DNA of 64,000 bases, taken from NCBI RefSeq assembly GCF_019924925.1, contig NC_067228.1, forward strand, positions 26,073,957-26,137,956, given 5' to 3'. The notes beneath the pieces are model-generated. The model was not told the DNA's origin and did not search any database. It saw only the letters and a program-made list of their open reading frames with translations. Below, piece by piece: positions 1-11,874 of this stretch (the first letter of the stretch is position 1; each line of letters starts with the position of its first letter). Both the position numbers and the translations under genes were made by a program. Source of the stretch: Ctenopharyngodon idella. Taxonomy: Eukaryota; Chordata; Actinopteri; Cypriniformes; Xenocyprididae.

Positions 1-530
1 ATATAATGTTATTAAATATGAAATATAAGACGATGGCAAAGTGGAGCAGATTTTGGTATTTTATTTTACCTTTCTTTTTGTCAACGTTGAAAATGCCAAC
101 AGTCTTCCTTAATTTGACAGACACCCCGCTTATTTTTGTCGGGCTGCAGAGATTTAAGACACTATTTTCCTCATCCTTGTGATGCACCTTTGAACTACAG
201 AGAAATTGTGCTTTAACTGGAGCAACACCACGAATGCAGACGCTGCATGTATAGGCTAATTCTGTCACGTGACACCACATTTATTTGCGTAAAAGCCCTT
301 TTTCTCTACAAAAAGTGTTTCCAAACCAGTTTTTGCAACATTTTAAGTATCGACATAGAATTTATGCACTAAAGATAAACGGAAAAAGATTGTTGACATT
401 TGAGAAATATTATCGCATATCGCATAATGGCATTTCCATCAGCTATATCGCTTAACATTTTGAAGCGCTAAACCTTTTTTTGCAAAAAAAAAAAAATCCT
501 TGGATGGAAACCTGACTAATGTTGTAAACA
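1..530. other. AT-rich intergenic DNA, no feature seen
   Basis: No splice-bounded open frame, terminal inverted repeat or tandem array is visible. A short poly-T/poly-A patch lies near 475-497. The small open frames here look like chance. Confidence 0.5.
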
Positions 531-532
531 GT

Positions 533-755
533 TGTTCTGCTTAATTTTTGCAGAAACCATGATCCTTTTTTGATGATCAGGATTCTTTGATAAATAGAAA
601 GTTCAAAAGAACAGTATTTGTTTGAAATGGGAATCTTTTCTAACATGATAAATGTCTTTACTGTCACTCTTGTTTAATTTAATGTGTCGTTTTCAAATAA
701 AAGTATGAATTTCAAAAAACAAACAAAAAAAAAATCTTACCACAAACTTGTGAAC
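533..755 (+). mobile_element. hAT-like interspersed repeat, right-end fragment
   Basis: The stretch reads ...CAGGATTCTTTGAT.AATAGAAAGTTCAAAAGAACAG...AAATGTCTTTACTGTCAC..., ending near ATCTTACC. The same family appears at 7556-7806, 24775-24975 and 58243-58787. Its full form is a roughly 700 bp inverted-repeat element very common in cyprinids (recognised from memory). Only the 3' half is present; no transposase is encoded. Confidence 0.55.
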
Positions 756-2170
756 GTAGTGTGTACATGATATTACAACATACTGTACATAGGAACAGGA
801 TGTCCGCCAGTTAAACGTGTCACATCGCCACGACACCACATTACACATTTTATTTCACATCTTTATTGATTTTAATGGTGTGATCTAGCTTGTTTTTTTA
901 CATCAGTCTAGCCAGACCAACCTGTCACATTTTTCCGCCCTGAAGTCTTGAGCATGTATCAAAATGTTGGGTTGTATTTTAGGAAGGTAACAGGGTAAAA
1001 GCACTTTGCATTTCACTAATGACACCCGAGACGCTTTGTACCTCAAGAAGCACTGAATGCCACAAGCTCTCTGGTTACCGGATCCCATTCTGTCCTCGGT
1101 TTCCTGCCTGTGTCACATGATAGGGGTCAAGGTCACAGGACTGCATGGAAACCAGGAAGTGGATGTCAAAAAAAAAAAAAAAAAAAAGACATTCAGATAC
1201 ATATCTACAAATATCTTAAAACATGTTGTTGTACAGATGCAGAGCTGCCCCGACACCTTCAATAAAACTTAAATTATTCAAATGAATAAAGAAATATTCC
1301 CAGTGACAGAATTGCCCCCTACAGAAGGAAGTGAACTACATGCTAGTGCTCTCTGAAACTGGACACTAACCTTTCAAACCACATCAACTAGAGGATATAC
1401 TCACTCACTACCAATACTCAGTCCTCTGGTAACTTTACACTGAAGTTTCAGATTCACCGCGCTGTGCCAGATACGCGCTCTCAAAACATCAAACAAACCA
1501 ATGCTAAAACTTCATGTCCACCATCTCTGTCTTGGTGTATTTAGAGATCAAACAACACAAGATCTGATCTGTACCAGTAAAACTGGTCCTTTTATCTAAG
1601 GCCTCACTTGAGGAAAAACAGATGGCACTAACGATGTGCACCCATCACTCAAATGTAACCCCACTAGGGGTCTTCCTCAGAGGGACACTCTACCTCTTAA
1701 TGTCCTTATGGCACTCGGAAGCAGGAAACAGCCTTTTAATGCCCCTTATCATGTATTAGCACACGCCTGCTTCATATTTCCCCGTCTCTGCTCTGTCTCT
1801 CACTCCTCCTCTCGTCTGGTCCATCCGCTCCTTATTGATCCACATTGTAACATCCCATAACACGCGGAAGATCATGATGTTTAATTATTGATCAGCTTGG
1901 TTTCGCCGGAGATTGCGATTGAGAGCGAGAATGAGACGAGCACAATTCAGCCTTATCAGCATTCAGATCCGGCGGGTGCAGAAGATTGCTTGTAAAATGA
2001 CAGCAGGAGGAATGAAGTGTTCCCGGACAGGCGCTCTGGTAATGGAGTATTCTTGCTCCATGTCTGAATGCGATAAGGTCAGAAGAGGCCATTTCTTCTG
2101 ACAGAGTTGCTGTGTTCACAGAGTCCTGTAGATGTTGACTGACGCATATCAGATGCAAGACTGACTGTAG
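756..2170. other. Intergenic stretch, mostly without recognisable features
   Basis: It contains a poly-A run at about 1169-1187. From about 1865 to 2080 the composition becomes more complex (TTTAATTATTGATCAG, then a GC-richer tract), which could be conserved regulatory DNA. No gene can be supported; overlapping small open frames on both strands at 1892-2227 lack any domain. Confidence 0.4.
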
Positions 2171-2173
2171 ATA

Positions 2174-3160
2174 CAGTGGCCCCAAAAAGTATTTAGAGAC
2201 TTTAAAATGTATGAATGCTATTGGCAATAATTAAATAGCAAACCAAGTAGCATCTATTTTAAAGAAATATGGCACAAACACACATAAGCAAAACATACAC
2301 TATACATACTAGTGTGTCTGTGTATTGTCTGTCTGTCTATTTTATATCTACCTATCTGTTTACCTATCCGTCTATCCGTCTACCTATCTATCGTCCATCC
2401 ATCCGTCTATGTATCTGTCTGTCCGTCTATGAATCCATCTGTCTGTCTGTACGTCTGTGTATCCATCTGTCCATCCATCCATCCGTCTGTCTATTTTATA
2501 TCTACCTATCTGTCTACCTATCCGTCTACCTATTTGTCTACCTATCCGCCTATCCGTCCGTCTATGTGTCCGTCTGTCTGTCTGTTTTATATTTACCTAT
2601 CTATTATCTGTCTACCACCTATCTGTCTATCTCCGTCTATCCATCTGCCTATCCTTCTACCTATTCGTCTATCCATCAATCTACCTATCCGTCTGTCTGT
2701 CTATCCGTCTGTTTTATATCTACCTATCTGTCTACCTATCCGTCTACCTATCTATCGTCCGTCCGTCTATGTATCTGTCTGTCTGTCCGTCCATCTATGA
2801 ATCCATCTGTCTGTCTGTCCGTCTGTGTATTCATCTGTCCATCCATCTATCTATCTATCTGTCTCTGTATGTAAGTCATAAAACAGTAAGTGTACTGTTC
2901 GTAATTGTGGAAAAGTAGAGTAAAAATTAATATTCTAAAGTTAACATTATTTGTAAATTATGATTTTTTTTTTTATTTACTAAAAGCCCTAGAGCGTGAC
3001 ATCATATCATATGTTGCTGATATTCATTGTTTTATCAAAAGTAATTTTGCATCCTGAAGCCTAGTGTGGCACTCCTTTAGTTTATCATGTGATTGATTTA
3101 ATATTTTTAATATAAGGAATCTAATGTGACTTTAGTGTCTAAGTACATTTTGGGGCTACT
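2174..3160. mobile_element. Tc1-like inverted-repeat element (non-autonomous)
   Basis: The left end after a TA reads CAGTGGCCCCAAAAAGTATT and the right end, reverse-complemented, reads AGTAGCCCCAAAATGTACTT, so the two form a terminal inverted repeat that continues through a TTAGA.AC block. TA precedes the left end. No transposase is present; the centre is occupied by the tetranucleotide array at 2310-2868. The family resembles fish Tc1-like elements beginning CAGTGGCCCC (recollection, unchecked). Confidence 0.6.
2310..2868 (+). repeat. Compound TCTR/CCRT tetranucleotide microsatellite
   Basis: About 560 bp of imperfect TCTG, TCTA, TCCG and CCTA units. Because the unit is four bases and has almost no stop combinations, all three forward frames stay open for 150-200 codons, giving long low-complexity peptides of L, S, V, Y, C, P and I. 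These are not genes. The array lies entirely inside the inverted-repeat element at 2174-3160. Confidence 0.9.
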
Positions 3161-3433
3161 ATGATAAATAAAACTCTTATCATTAGTTAATGTGTACGTT
3201 TTTGTTGTACATCTTGAAGCAGTGAATCAAAGCAAACTTGTACTGAAAGACATACCATCCAGTCTCTTTATATGTAAGTTTCCTTGGCTTTCAATATTGT
3301 CTGCACATCTGCTACAGGTAATCACGTGTATTGAGCACATGATTTCATGTTGTGAAAAGAATGTAAGAAATGCTGAATTATGTATTTTGAATGCTCTCTC
3401 TCTCTCTGTCTGTCTTTCTTTCCTCTCTTCCAG

Positions 3434-3522
3434 AGGGGTCACCTCAACTTCTCGCCTTTCGGTGCGGGGGCAGCGCTGTAGGCAGGGGGGCTGAATGAGC
3501 CCTCAGGCCTGTATAGGGATGG
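3434..3522 (+). other. Candidate spliced exon (untranslated or terminal)
   Basis: A pyrimidine-rich tract runs into CAG at 3431-3433, and the segment ends ATGG|GTGAGT, a good donor consensus. It is GC-richer than its surroundings. All three forward frames contain a stop (frame 1 stops at 3479-3481), so it could only be a UTR exon, a terminal coding exon, or a chance pairing. The acceptor tract is partly a CT microsatellite, which inflates its score. Confidence 0.2.
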
Positions 3523-3699
3523 GTGAGTCTAGTCTATAGCACAGTACCTCACTGGCTGCCCTTCACCTTGCAATTCCCGTCTTTTACGTTTCCCTTTTTG
3601 CTTTCCATGCTTTTGAAGGAAACTGCAGCTCCGCAACTTCTAGGAATCGCTCTTGCAAAGCAGTAGGGAAATAATGTGTAATAATTATAACGGTAATCA

Positions 3700-3966
3700 A
3701 TATTAAAAGATTAATTCATTTAAAAATGAGAACTGTCATCATTTAGTCATCTACTTATGCTGTATAAATTTCTTCTGTAATGGAAAAATTAGTTTTTGAA
3801 GAAGGTTCATGCAGCTATTTTCTGTCAAGCTCAAAAACTACCTAAAAGCATCATAAAAGTAATCCATACTTGTGTGTTCCACAGAACAAAATAACAGCAT
3901 ACAAATATAAATCGACATGGTGATGAGTAAATGATGGCAGAACATTAATTTGTGGGTGAACTTTTC
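3700..3966. mobile_element. TTCACCC-family MITE, degraded copy
   Basis: The left part retains AAAAATGAGAACTGTCATCA and the right part TGAGTAAATGATGGCAGAA..GTGGGTGAACTT, matching the ends of the intact copy at 50282-50608 in the same inverted arrangement. Terminal bases are eroded. Confidence 0.65.
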
Positions 3967-3979
3967 CTGTAACTGTAAT

Positions 3980-4570
3980 ATTATTGAGGGTACAGTTGGC
4001 ATGTAATGGAGCTTGTTCACACATGCTTCCTCCTGAATGCGTTAGACAGGAGACAGTTCAGTTTCACAGTCCAGTCTTTTTTCATGAAAATGAGCTGCAG
4101 TTTTTGTTGAAATTTCTCCATTCCTCACCGCTGGTTCTTCTTTCGTTGCTGCGTACATGGCAACCCTGCTCTTTCCTTGATCCCTCATTCAATCCAATCC
4201 CTTTTTTCCGTTCTTTCCTTTCCTAAGTTTTGCTTATTGATTTTCCGCTGAGACAGAGGCTCTTTATAAAGTTTGTCCTCATGCTGAGATGCTCATTGTT
4301 GCCTGCTGAATCATGCCTTATAGGGAATGTGGAGCAGAGCCACGTCTCTGCACTGAATCAATGACTCTTATGTTTCAACCACAAACAAATGTTCACATGT
4401 GCCACACATACGGCCAGCGGGAACACTGTGTAAATGATGCAAACTGACATATACCAGGGATGGCACTAGTACTCGATTTCAAATGACAACAGTTATTGAT
4501 AATTAAAACAGAATAATTGTGTGACTTTTTTGTCATCTACAAAACATTTCAAATTAAAATCTAGTGATAA
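3980..4570. other. Intergenic DNA without a recognised feature
   Basis: No open frame with domain content, no inverted repeat ends and no array is visible. The open frame at 3984-4226 has low-complexity hydrophobic content and no support. Confidence 0.4.
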
Positions 4571-4571
4571 T

Positions 4572-5608
4572 AGGGTTGTCAAGCGATTACAATTTTTAAT
4601 CTAATTAATTAGATGATGTGTCGATTAATTAATCAGAAAATAATCACAAATTAAACTTGCCTGAGAAATTACCCCCCAAAAGTTCATTTAAAGTCATTAT
4701 TGTGTTAAATGAGAAAAGCATCAAATAGACCTGACGAAAAGTAGCATTAGAAAAAAAAAAAATTGATTTAACATCGAATTTATTACACAAACTTTTGGGC
4801 TTCAACAGCCATGAGGTTGTGTACAGAATTTTTGGGTGAGCTATACCTTTAATGTTTTTTTTTTTTTTTTTTTTATTAATATGGAAATATGATTTATTTA
4901 TTTATTTATGAAATGATACTCTAAATAAGAAACTGCTAGTAGGTGACGGTAAATGTCTAAATGAGTAAGTAATTGAGTCGTTCATTCATTTGATTCGTTC
5001 AAACGGCTGATTCATTCAGGAATGAAGTAAATGGCTCTTCATGAATGGGCCATTGAATCTGGTTTACCCAGTTGATTCGCTCAAAACACGGATTCATTCA
5101 GAAAAGAAACACCGCTGTGTGTTGCTCGGAGACACACAACATTTCTGCTCTGGCTTCATAGGTAATATTTTCATTGGCAAAATTGAGCAAAAGCAGGCAA
5201 TATATATTAACAAAATATATTAACTTCTTATTTATTGAACTGTTGTATAAAATCAATATCACATTATTATATACACATTATCCGGGACAAAAACATCACT
5301 CGTGTGATATTACGCTCGTTACTTGTGTGATATTGCATAACTATATCATGATATAAATATAAAACTAAAAACTCATACAGGGGCATTTTTGCCCTGATAT
5401 CTTGAATTTTAGGGGCTTTCTAACTATATTCTATAGGCTTCATCGCACAGTGAATTCTTGACCTGCTTCATGTTCGTCAACAATCAACTTTATGAAATGT
5501 AAGACAAACTACATAGGTCTGGGGCAGGTGCGTTAAATGTGTTAATAATTTTAACACATATTTTTTTTCCCCATAACTAATTAATTAACGGGTTAAATCG
5601 ACAGCCCT
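4572..5608. mobile_element. hAT-like inverted-repeat element, ~1.04 kb
   Basis: The left end reads AGGGTTGTCAAGCGATTA and the right end, reverse-complemented, AGGGCTGTCGATTTAACC, bracketing a segment rich in ATTAATTAA motifs near both ends. This matches a family of zebrafish-type hAT elements whose ends begin AGGGCTGTC (recollection). No transposase frame is present and no clean 8 bp target duplication could be identified, so the element is old or its edges are approximate. A poly-T run sits at 4857-4874. Confidence 0.5.
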
Positions 5609-5698
5609 ATTATTCAAGTATATATTTCAGATAAAGAAGTTTGTTAGATATTAAGATGTCGAGCACTAAAGAAAACAAAATGCACATCCCTGATTTTA

Positions 5699-5722
5699 TA
5701 TATACATATATATATATATATA
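5699..5722 (+). repeat. (TA)n microsatellite
   Basis: A short interrupted run of TA dinucleotides. Confidence 0.8.
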
Positions 5723-5729
5723 TTAGTAC

Positions 5730-7240
5730 AAACGTGTGTTTGGTTGCCCTCATGAGGCATTCGTTGTTATCCTTGCTCTGTAGCTCACTTTACCTCAGAC
5801 GTCCTCTAACTCCATGCCTGTAAGCTAATATAGGCTTAGGAGTCGCACAGGGTGTCAGATCAGCCTGTAAAACCTTAAAATGATCAGGACTCTCCAGGTT
5901 TATCCTGCCTCAACCTGGTCTGATATGTCTTTAAAGGTTTCACAGCTTTTTGATATCCTCAGATTCTCTGAAGGCTTTTCAGGAACGTGAAGAGAAACAG
6001 CTGAGGAGTGTTCGTTAGCAGATTATGTTTAGCCATGGGCCTAGCCTTTTTAATAATCTGTCCTTCTGCACCCATAGGATTTAAATTACTGGTGAAGAGC
6101 ATGCACTTGAACATACAATCCCAGGCTTGGTGCATCATGTTTGTTTTTGAGAGAGTGCGGCATCCCCTAAGAAATGCTTAAGAGTTTCTCCGAAAATACT
6201 GAAGTGCATTGCGTCACTCTGATACCAACAGGACTTTTCAATCTGTTTCATTAGCATGTACAGGGAGACCAAAAAGTCTCCAAAAGACATCACATGAACA
6301 CTGATTTCTTTTGTCAGATGACTTCCCAGCCTCGTTTTGCATATAAACTCATAGAGGCTACACCCTTTCAAGTACACTCGCATACTAATCTACATTGTGT
6401 GTCTTCTATGAGTGTGCACAGTTGGGTTCTGTTGCATCCAATCAAAGCAAACTGGCTGTTCATGGTCTGTTTTCTTCTTTCTGTAGCTGAAATCAGATCA
6501 GATCAGAGCAGACTAGACTGTGCACACGGGGCCCACACGATCCTATCCAATAGTGATCCATTCACTGCCTCTGCTTGCCAATTGAACTGCAGCACTTGCC
6601 CAATTTGTCCTTTAGCCTTTCCTCAAGCAGAGAAACTTATCTTCAATAAACACAGTTTGAAAGTTGATTTAAATCGCAGACTTTTAGGCCAAGGATTTCC
6701 ATCAGCTTCTAAAATTAATGAGATGGCTCTGGGTTCCTCAGAGTTTTCGACAGCTGTATTCCCAGTCTGGCTTATGATGTTCCTTTTCGAAATAAACACC
6801 ACAGAAGTTTGAAGAAGAGGAGCAAAAGGATGACAATTGGAAGCCAAAACAGTTAGAGAAGAACTGGCAGTTTGTTTGGTAGTTAAACAGTGAAAATCCA
6901 ATGAATAATCAGGCCTAAATGTGCATGAAACTTGTGCAGAATCTTCAAAACTGGAACATCTGCAATTCATAGAATTATACAAATCCTTCCATGATTGTTT
7001 AATAAGTATTATGGCTAATCTCATAATGCTTTCAGAAATCGGTAAAACATTAGTATTCTTAGCTCCATTTAATACGTTCTCCATATTTAAATCCATTAGT
7101 CAGATTTTCAAAATCAGCACAGAAAACTTCTGATTCTATCTAGGTTTATGGCTACAAAATAGTACTAAAAAGTACTTAGACATGGTACCCTAGTACTACT
7201 ATGATGCTGTATTTTGTACCATGGTAATGTCATGGCATTC
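5730..7240. other. Repeat-poor intergenic stretch
   Basis: No transposon ends are recognised. A 172-codon frame on + (6294-6812) overlaps a 157-codon frame on - (6623-7096). Neither shows a domain, signal peptide or splice signals, and mutual overlap on opposite strands argues for chance. Confidence 0.4.
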
Positions 7241-7276
7241 TTGCAAGTACTACTACTTCTACTACTACTACTACTA
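7241..7276 (+). repeat. (CTA)n trinucleotide microsatellite
   Basis: A short run of ACT/CTA units, slightly interrupted. Confidence 0.75.
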
Positions 7277-7555
7277 TGTAAATACTATTGTATATAAATA
7301 TGATAATCTGATACCATAACTTGAACAAAATGTTTTCTGTAAAGGAATTAATAGACGATCACAAAAAGGTACAAACTAACTTTTTGGTACAGTAATATAT
7401 ATTAAATTAACAATCATAATTTTTACTTAGTAAAATTAAAATTCAATGAGAACTAGAATTTCCTAAGTAAAATCTGAAATATATACACATTTAATTCATG
7501 TAATACATTAACTAGGTGGAAAGAGTAATAAACCACAATAATCAAAGATTACTAT

Positions 7556-7806
7556 TTACAATACCTTTCAAAAGTTTGCAGTCAGTAAAATGTATTTATT
7601 CATATTTAATTTTACAAAAGATTTATCATTTTAAAAGATTCCTTGATGGATCATGTGAAAAGTAGAAAAGTTATTTAAAATTGTAATAATATTTCACAAT
7701 ATTACTGTTTTACTGTATTTTTGATCAAATAAATGCAACCTTGGTGAACATAAGATAAAAAAAATAAACATTTTGAAAACCCCAAACGTTTGAGCTGTAG
7801 TGTAAA
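7556..7806. mobile_element. Short hAT-like MITE with AAAGTTTG ends
   Basis: The left end reads CCTTTCAAAAGTTTGCAGTCAG and the right end, reverse-complemented, has CTCAAACGTTTGGGG, bracketing about 250 bp. Interior segments (CAATATTACTGTTTTACTG, TTTGATCAAATAAATGCA) are shared in orientation or complement with the copy at 24775-24975. Confidence 0.55.
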
Positions 7807-7809
7807 GCC

Positions 7810-8270
7810 AAAGAAACATGGTATTACTATGGTACATTTTTGTAGACAAACGCATGTATTCTCTTAGAGTGTTCACAGTATTTATTTTTTTGACGAGATG
7901 CTAAGAGAAAATGTGAAATTTCAAATCCTCCTGGAATGGAGAGTTGATGGACCCCCACACATCTGCACATGACTGGTCACTGTGAGGGGATCCCATGGGT
8001 TTACGGTTCTTGTAGAGGGACGGGACAGGATAAGGGAGGAGGAAAGCTTTCTAATCTTCTTAAAAGCTGAATGATAAAAGAGCCATTGGAGAATCCAACT
8101 GCACATCTGTACGGCCTGGACAGAGAGATTAACACTCATCTCTCTCTAGACAACAATCTGTATTTACACTCCCCAAAAGATAGAATACAGAGACATTTAT
8201 ACCCCTCAAGCTGGAATAAGGAAGGGTGTAGTGATTAGGCAGGTCCATTGGAGTTTGAGGAATATGTATG
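7810..8270. other. Intergenic DNA without a recognised feature
   Basis: No inverted repeats or arrays are seen. The - frames at 7921-8139 and 8129-8323 are short and domain-free. Confidence 0.4.
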
Positions 8271-8284
8271 CACAGTGATTCCCA

Positions 8285-8720
8285 ACTGCTTTTGTTGCAA
8301 GACCCAAATTTTACACTGGACATGAAGTGGCTTCAAGTTTTTAATCATATAGAAGTAAACATGTCTTTTAAAAAATGTTATTTCAGCAAATTTGTATTTA
8401 TTTATTTACATACATGCATGTATACTGGCAAATTTATGCTTAAAACCAGGGGTGGGGGGGGGAATTAAATGGTAAAATAAAGATAGTAAGCAAAAATATC
8501 TTCAAAACAAAAATGTGTAACATAAGACTTGTTTGCAGAGAATATATCATGAATGTATTTATTTATTACTTTTTAACATACTGACCAATTTATGCTTAAA
8601 ACCAGAAGAAAAAAAATAATTTTTCCAATGGTAAAATAAAGATAGTAATTAAAAATATCTAAACATCTTCAAAACAAAATTCTGTATCATAAGACTTGTT
8701 TGAGGTGACTCACGGACGAC
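8285..8720. repeat. Tandemly repeated interspersed element, two units
   Basis: A block reading ...TTTATGCTTAAAACCAG...ATGGTAAAATAAAGATAGTAA...CTTCAAAACAAAA...TAAGACTTGTTTG occurs twice in a row (about 8400-8540 and 8585-8705). Related pieces recur at 9020-9260 and 10640-10870, so the family is interspersed as well as locally duplicated. Class unknown. Confidence 0.6.
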
Positions 8721-8754
8721 TGACATCTCTCTATTTTCAAACAGATTACATAAA

Positions 8755-8960
8755 CAGAAAATATATGTTTTTGATTTGACTTCATTTAGAGAGATACAGC
8801 AGATCGCGCATCATGTTGATTTTCTTTATTTTGCAAAAAGTACATTTTGTTTTTACTGTGAGTGTACACAAATAAAAGAAGACATTTCACAGTTTTGAAT
8901 GATGTATAACTCTTATTTGTATGTCCAAAATTAACAGATTATTTTGAGTCTCTTTCGCAC
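8755..8960 (+). repeat. Interspersed repeat, copy 1 (partner 13420-13590)
   Basis: It contains TTATTTTGCAAAAAGTACAT and GTGTACACAAATAAAAG followed by a TTCACAG block. The same ordered blocks occur at 13420-13590. No coding content; class unknown. Confidence 0.5.
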
Positions 8961-9019
8961 TGCTAAGAAAAAAACCGAGGTGGTATTGTCGACATGACTG
9001 CCGACCCCAGGGAGTTAAA

Positions 9020-9260
9020 ACAAGATTTCAAAGAATTTTCAGAGAATATATCTTGAATTTTTTAAGCATATTTTTCTTGTCATACTGGCAAATATTATGC
9101 TTAAACCAAGAAAAAAAAATCCAATGGTGTAAGAGAGTTAACTGACTGAAAATTATGTCTTTTTTGTTTCACAACCCAGATTTTACACTGGACGTCAAAT
9201 GGCTCCAAGTTTTTATCATATAGAAAAAAAAAAAAAAAAAAAGTCTTTAAAATGTTTGTA
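9020..9260. repeat. Further copies of the 8285-8720 repeat family
   Basis: AGAGAATATATCTTGAATTT...CATACTGGCAAATATTATGC (9035-9100) and CAGATTTTACACTGGACGTC...TTTTATCATATAGAA (9178-9225) match blocks of the 8285-8720 repeat. A poly-A run of about 19 lies at 9224-9242. Confidence 0.55.
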
Positions 9261-9264
9261 AACC

Positions 9265-10250
9265 ATTGAAATGTACTAGTATTACAATGAACATTGGCCA
9301 AACTATATTCAAAATTTGTTAACATGCTGATTCGGAAGATAGACCATTTTTGTTACTTGAATGCCAACAGTTTCATGCTTTCAGCAGTCAATAATTCACA
9401 CAACAAAGCACACTGTGGTCAACAATAACATTTCATTGGAAGTTTGATTGGACCTTTTAAAAGTTCATAAGTCTGTTTATTTCACTCTCTTAAGTTAAAC
9501 ACCATTATATGGCGAGTTGCATTTGATTGTTTGCTTTTTTCATGCGCTGAAAAATCCTATCAGAACAAACCTGTGACACATTTTTAACTTGTGACCAACC
9601 AGTTGAAAACCGCTACTAGCAGACGCTAAATGTTGAAAAGCATGTGAGCCATGAAAAGCCATTTTATCAGTTGTCGGTACTGCCACCTCAATATGAATAG
9701 TATCCAGCGTTGCTGTATACAGCATAGATAAGAAGTAGCGAGAGATATTCTCTCATATAAAAGGACAATGAAGATAACATTAGAGGCGGAGAGAGCAAGT
9801 TATATGTTCCAACGAATGCCCCAGCACAGTGAAAATCTCATAATATGCGTGTTAATAATGATTCCCTGACCTTTGCCCTTTGTATCTAGATTGCTTTAGT
9901 AGGTATGGGGGTTAATGCAGTGCAGTCTTTGCTGTAGAAACCTCATGGATGATAAGAACGTGATGAGCCTCACATGTCCCCACTGACCTTTCACTGCGCT
10001 GACATTCAGGCATGACCTGTATTGAGTTCCAGCCCTATGTCTCATGAAGGGGTGAGCCAGGCTGAATGTCAGGCCACGGGCTGCCCCTCTCCCCAGGGAC
10101 AGGGTATTTCCATGTGTCCTCCCCTTCTTCTGAGCCTACTGACCAGCTGCCCTTATTTACATGCACACTTTCAAAATGACAACCCTTCAGTTTGGCAAAT
10201 GCTTAGTATGTTGTTTGTTTTAAAATTGTATGCAGTTAAAAAGAAATGTA
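9265..10250. other. Repeat-poor intergenic stretch
   Basis: No transposon ends are seen. 9830-10100 has more complex sequence, including a GC-richer tract at 10050-10110, and could be regulatory. No exon is supported. Confidence 0.35.
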
Positions 10251-10259
10251 TTTGTATGC

Positions 10260-10625
10260 TGCCAAAAAAAAAAAAATCTTAATTAGCATTTTGGTCTTCT
10301 TTTTTAAAAATATTATGAAAATGTCATCGTAAAAAAAAAAAATCATTAATTCATTCATTTGTTCTTTCGTTCGTTTGTTTGTTTATTTGTTTATTTGTCT
10401 GTTTTTTTGCTTGTTTTCTTTCATATTTACTGTTTTTTTTTTAATATATATATATATAAAATTTGTTTGTTTTTATTTTTTTCACCACACATGAGTGCCA
10501 TACATTTACTTAAAAAAAAGAAAAAAAAAAAAAGAAAATGTCTTAACAATCTTACAACAAAATTAATAAGACTTCTTTTCTGAAAAACATACATTGATTT
10601 TATTTTTTCAGTCTATTTCAATTAT
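10260..10625. other. AT- and T-rich low-complexity DNA
   Basis: Several poly-A and poly-T runs, a GTTT/ATTT-rich tract at 10358-10440 and a short TA run at 10444-10458. Nothing else is visible. Confidence 0.6.
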
Positions 10626-10639
10626 CTTTTTTTTTTTTT

Positions 10640-10870
10640 TACCATTATACCATTATTGCTTAAAACAAAAACATTTTAAAGACAAAATAAAGTAAAAATA
10701 TATAAACACCCTTAAAACAAATGTGTGTAAGATAAAAAAGACTTGTTTTTCGAAAATATATCTTGAATATTTGAGGTTTATTTTTCTTATCATGCTTGTA
10801 AATATTATGCTTAACACAAGAAGGGAAAAAAAAACTTGATTCAAGATATATTCTCTGAAATTATGTCTAT
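10640..10870. repeat. Copy of the 8285-8720 repeat family
   Basis: It contains ATTGCTTAAAACAAAAACAT, GACAAAATAAAGTAAAAATA, ATATATCTTGAATATTTGAG and AATATTATGCTTAACACAAG in the same order as the earlier copies. Confidence 0.55.
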
Positions 10871-11110
10871 ATATTTGCTTATGAAATAATTTTATTTTTT
10901 CAAAGATTTTTACTGCCATATTTTGAACTGTAGGTGCTTATCCCAGTGCTTTAGATGGATTTGAACACAAGCCCGTAATTTGGGCCGTTTGTTGTTTGGA
11001 AACCTCCAGAGAACCCATCACATCTAAATTGCAAAACCCGAATCACTGAATATTCTGTCAATTGATTGTCAGAGAACTGGATGTCCCCGATGGTTTCAGA
11101 GGCTGGGCTA
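10855..11110 (+). repeat. Local duplication, copy A
   Basis: Blocks GATTTTTACTG.CAT, TGGAAACCTCCAGAGA.CC, CATC.CATCT.AATTG.AAA and TTGATT.TCA.AGAA occur in the same order and strand at 11875-12125. The copies are clearly diverged (small indels and many substitutions), so the duplication is old. Confidence 0.65.
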
Positions 11111-11114
11111 AATT

Positions 11115-11870
11115 TAGAGTGTAAGTGGTCATGAAGCCTGCCTGTCTGTATCCACATCTCTAAGCGTGCATGTGTGCCCTTTGATGAATCCCATAAATAA
11201 TGCAAGGTTAAATATAATGTTTTTTTTGCTTGAATATGAATAGCTGCATGTGACCCAGGTGCTTTGTGTGTGGCTTTGTGTACTGTCCAGATAGCATTAC
11301 AGGTGTGAATGCAGTGATTGACACAGACGTTGTGCTTGGTCTTAATGAGTGTACGTGATTGGCTGACTGTGTGTGTGTCTGTGTTTACACGTTTTGTTCA
11401 GTTCAGTACACTGTGTGCCATCTTTGTCCTAGCGTAGTTATGTCAGAACTGAGAGTCGACAGATAGGTGTAAATTATGGATCAGTACTTTCGAGCAGTGT
11501 ACGTGGGTGTACACGTCTCTGTAAATGGCCTGGATTCCTAGAAAACGCTTCTGCTGTACTGTAACATCACTGCACTCTCAATGTTTCCGGATGAGTTCCC
11601 TCTCAAAGCGGACTGGAGTGGTAAAATAGGCCAGGGGCATCCCGTTACGTCATTTGAGATTGTCTAACAACACTTTCTGCTGTATGCTCAGCCCCTATAT
11701 CTTCCTAAACACTCTTCTCATGCAGAGAACAGGAAGATTATCAATGTTAAACATAAATTCCCCTAGTTGTAACATGAAGGGTTTAGGGGAGTGTTATAAA
11801 ATTAGCATTTAGTTACAGTGATTTGGACTCTCAGTACGTTTTTCCTGGTCCCTACCTCTACTTGTATTCC
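11115..11870. other. Repeat-poor intergenic stretch between the duplicated copies
   Basis: A GT-rich patch lies at 11371-11382. The sequence is otherwise complex, without transposon ends or coding content. Confidence 0.35.
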
Positions 11871-11874
11871 TCTC

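Noticed and set aside
2269..2918. Three overlapping open frames of 150-200 codons on +
   Set aside because: They arise from a tetranucleotide microsatellite that lacks stop codons in any frame; peptides are low complexity.
6294..7096. 172-codon + frame and 157-codon - frame, overlapping
   Set aside because: No domain, splice signals or codon pattern; mutual overlap on opposite strands is expected by chance in 64 kb.
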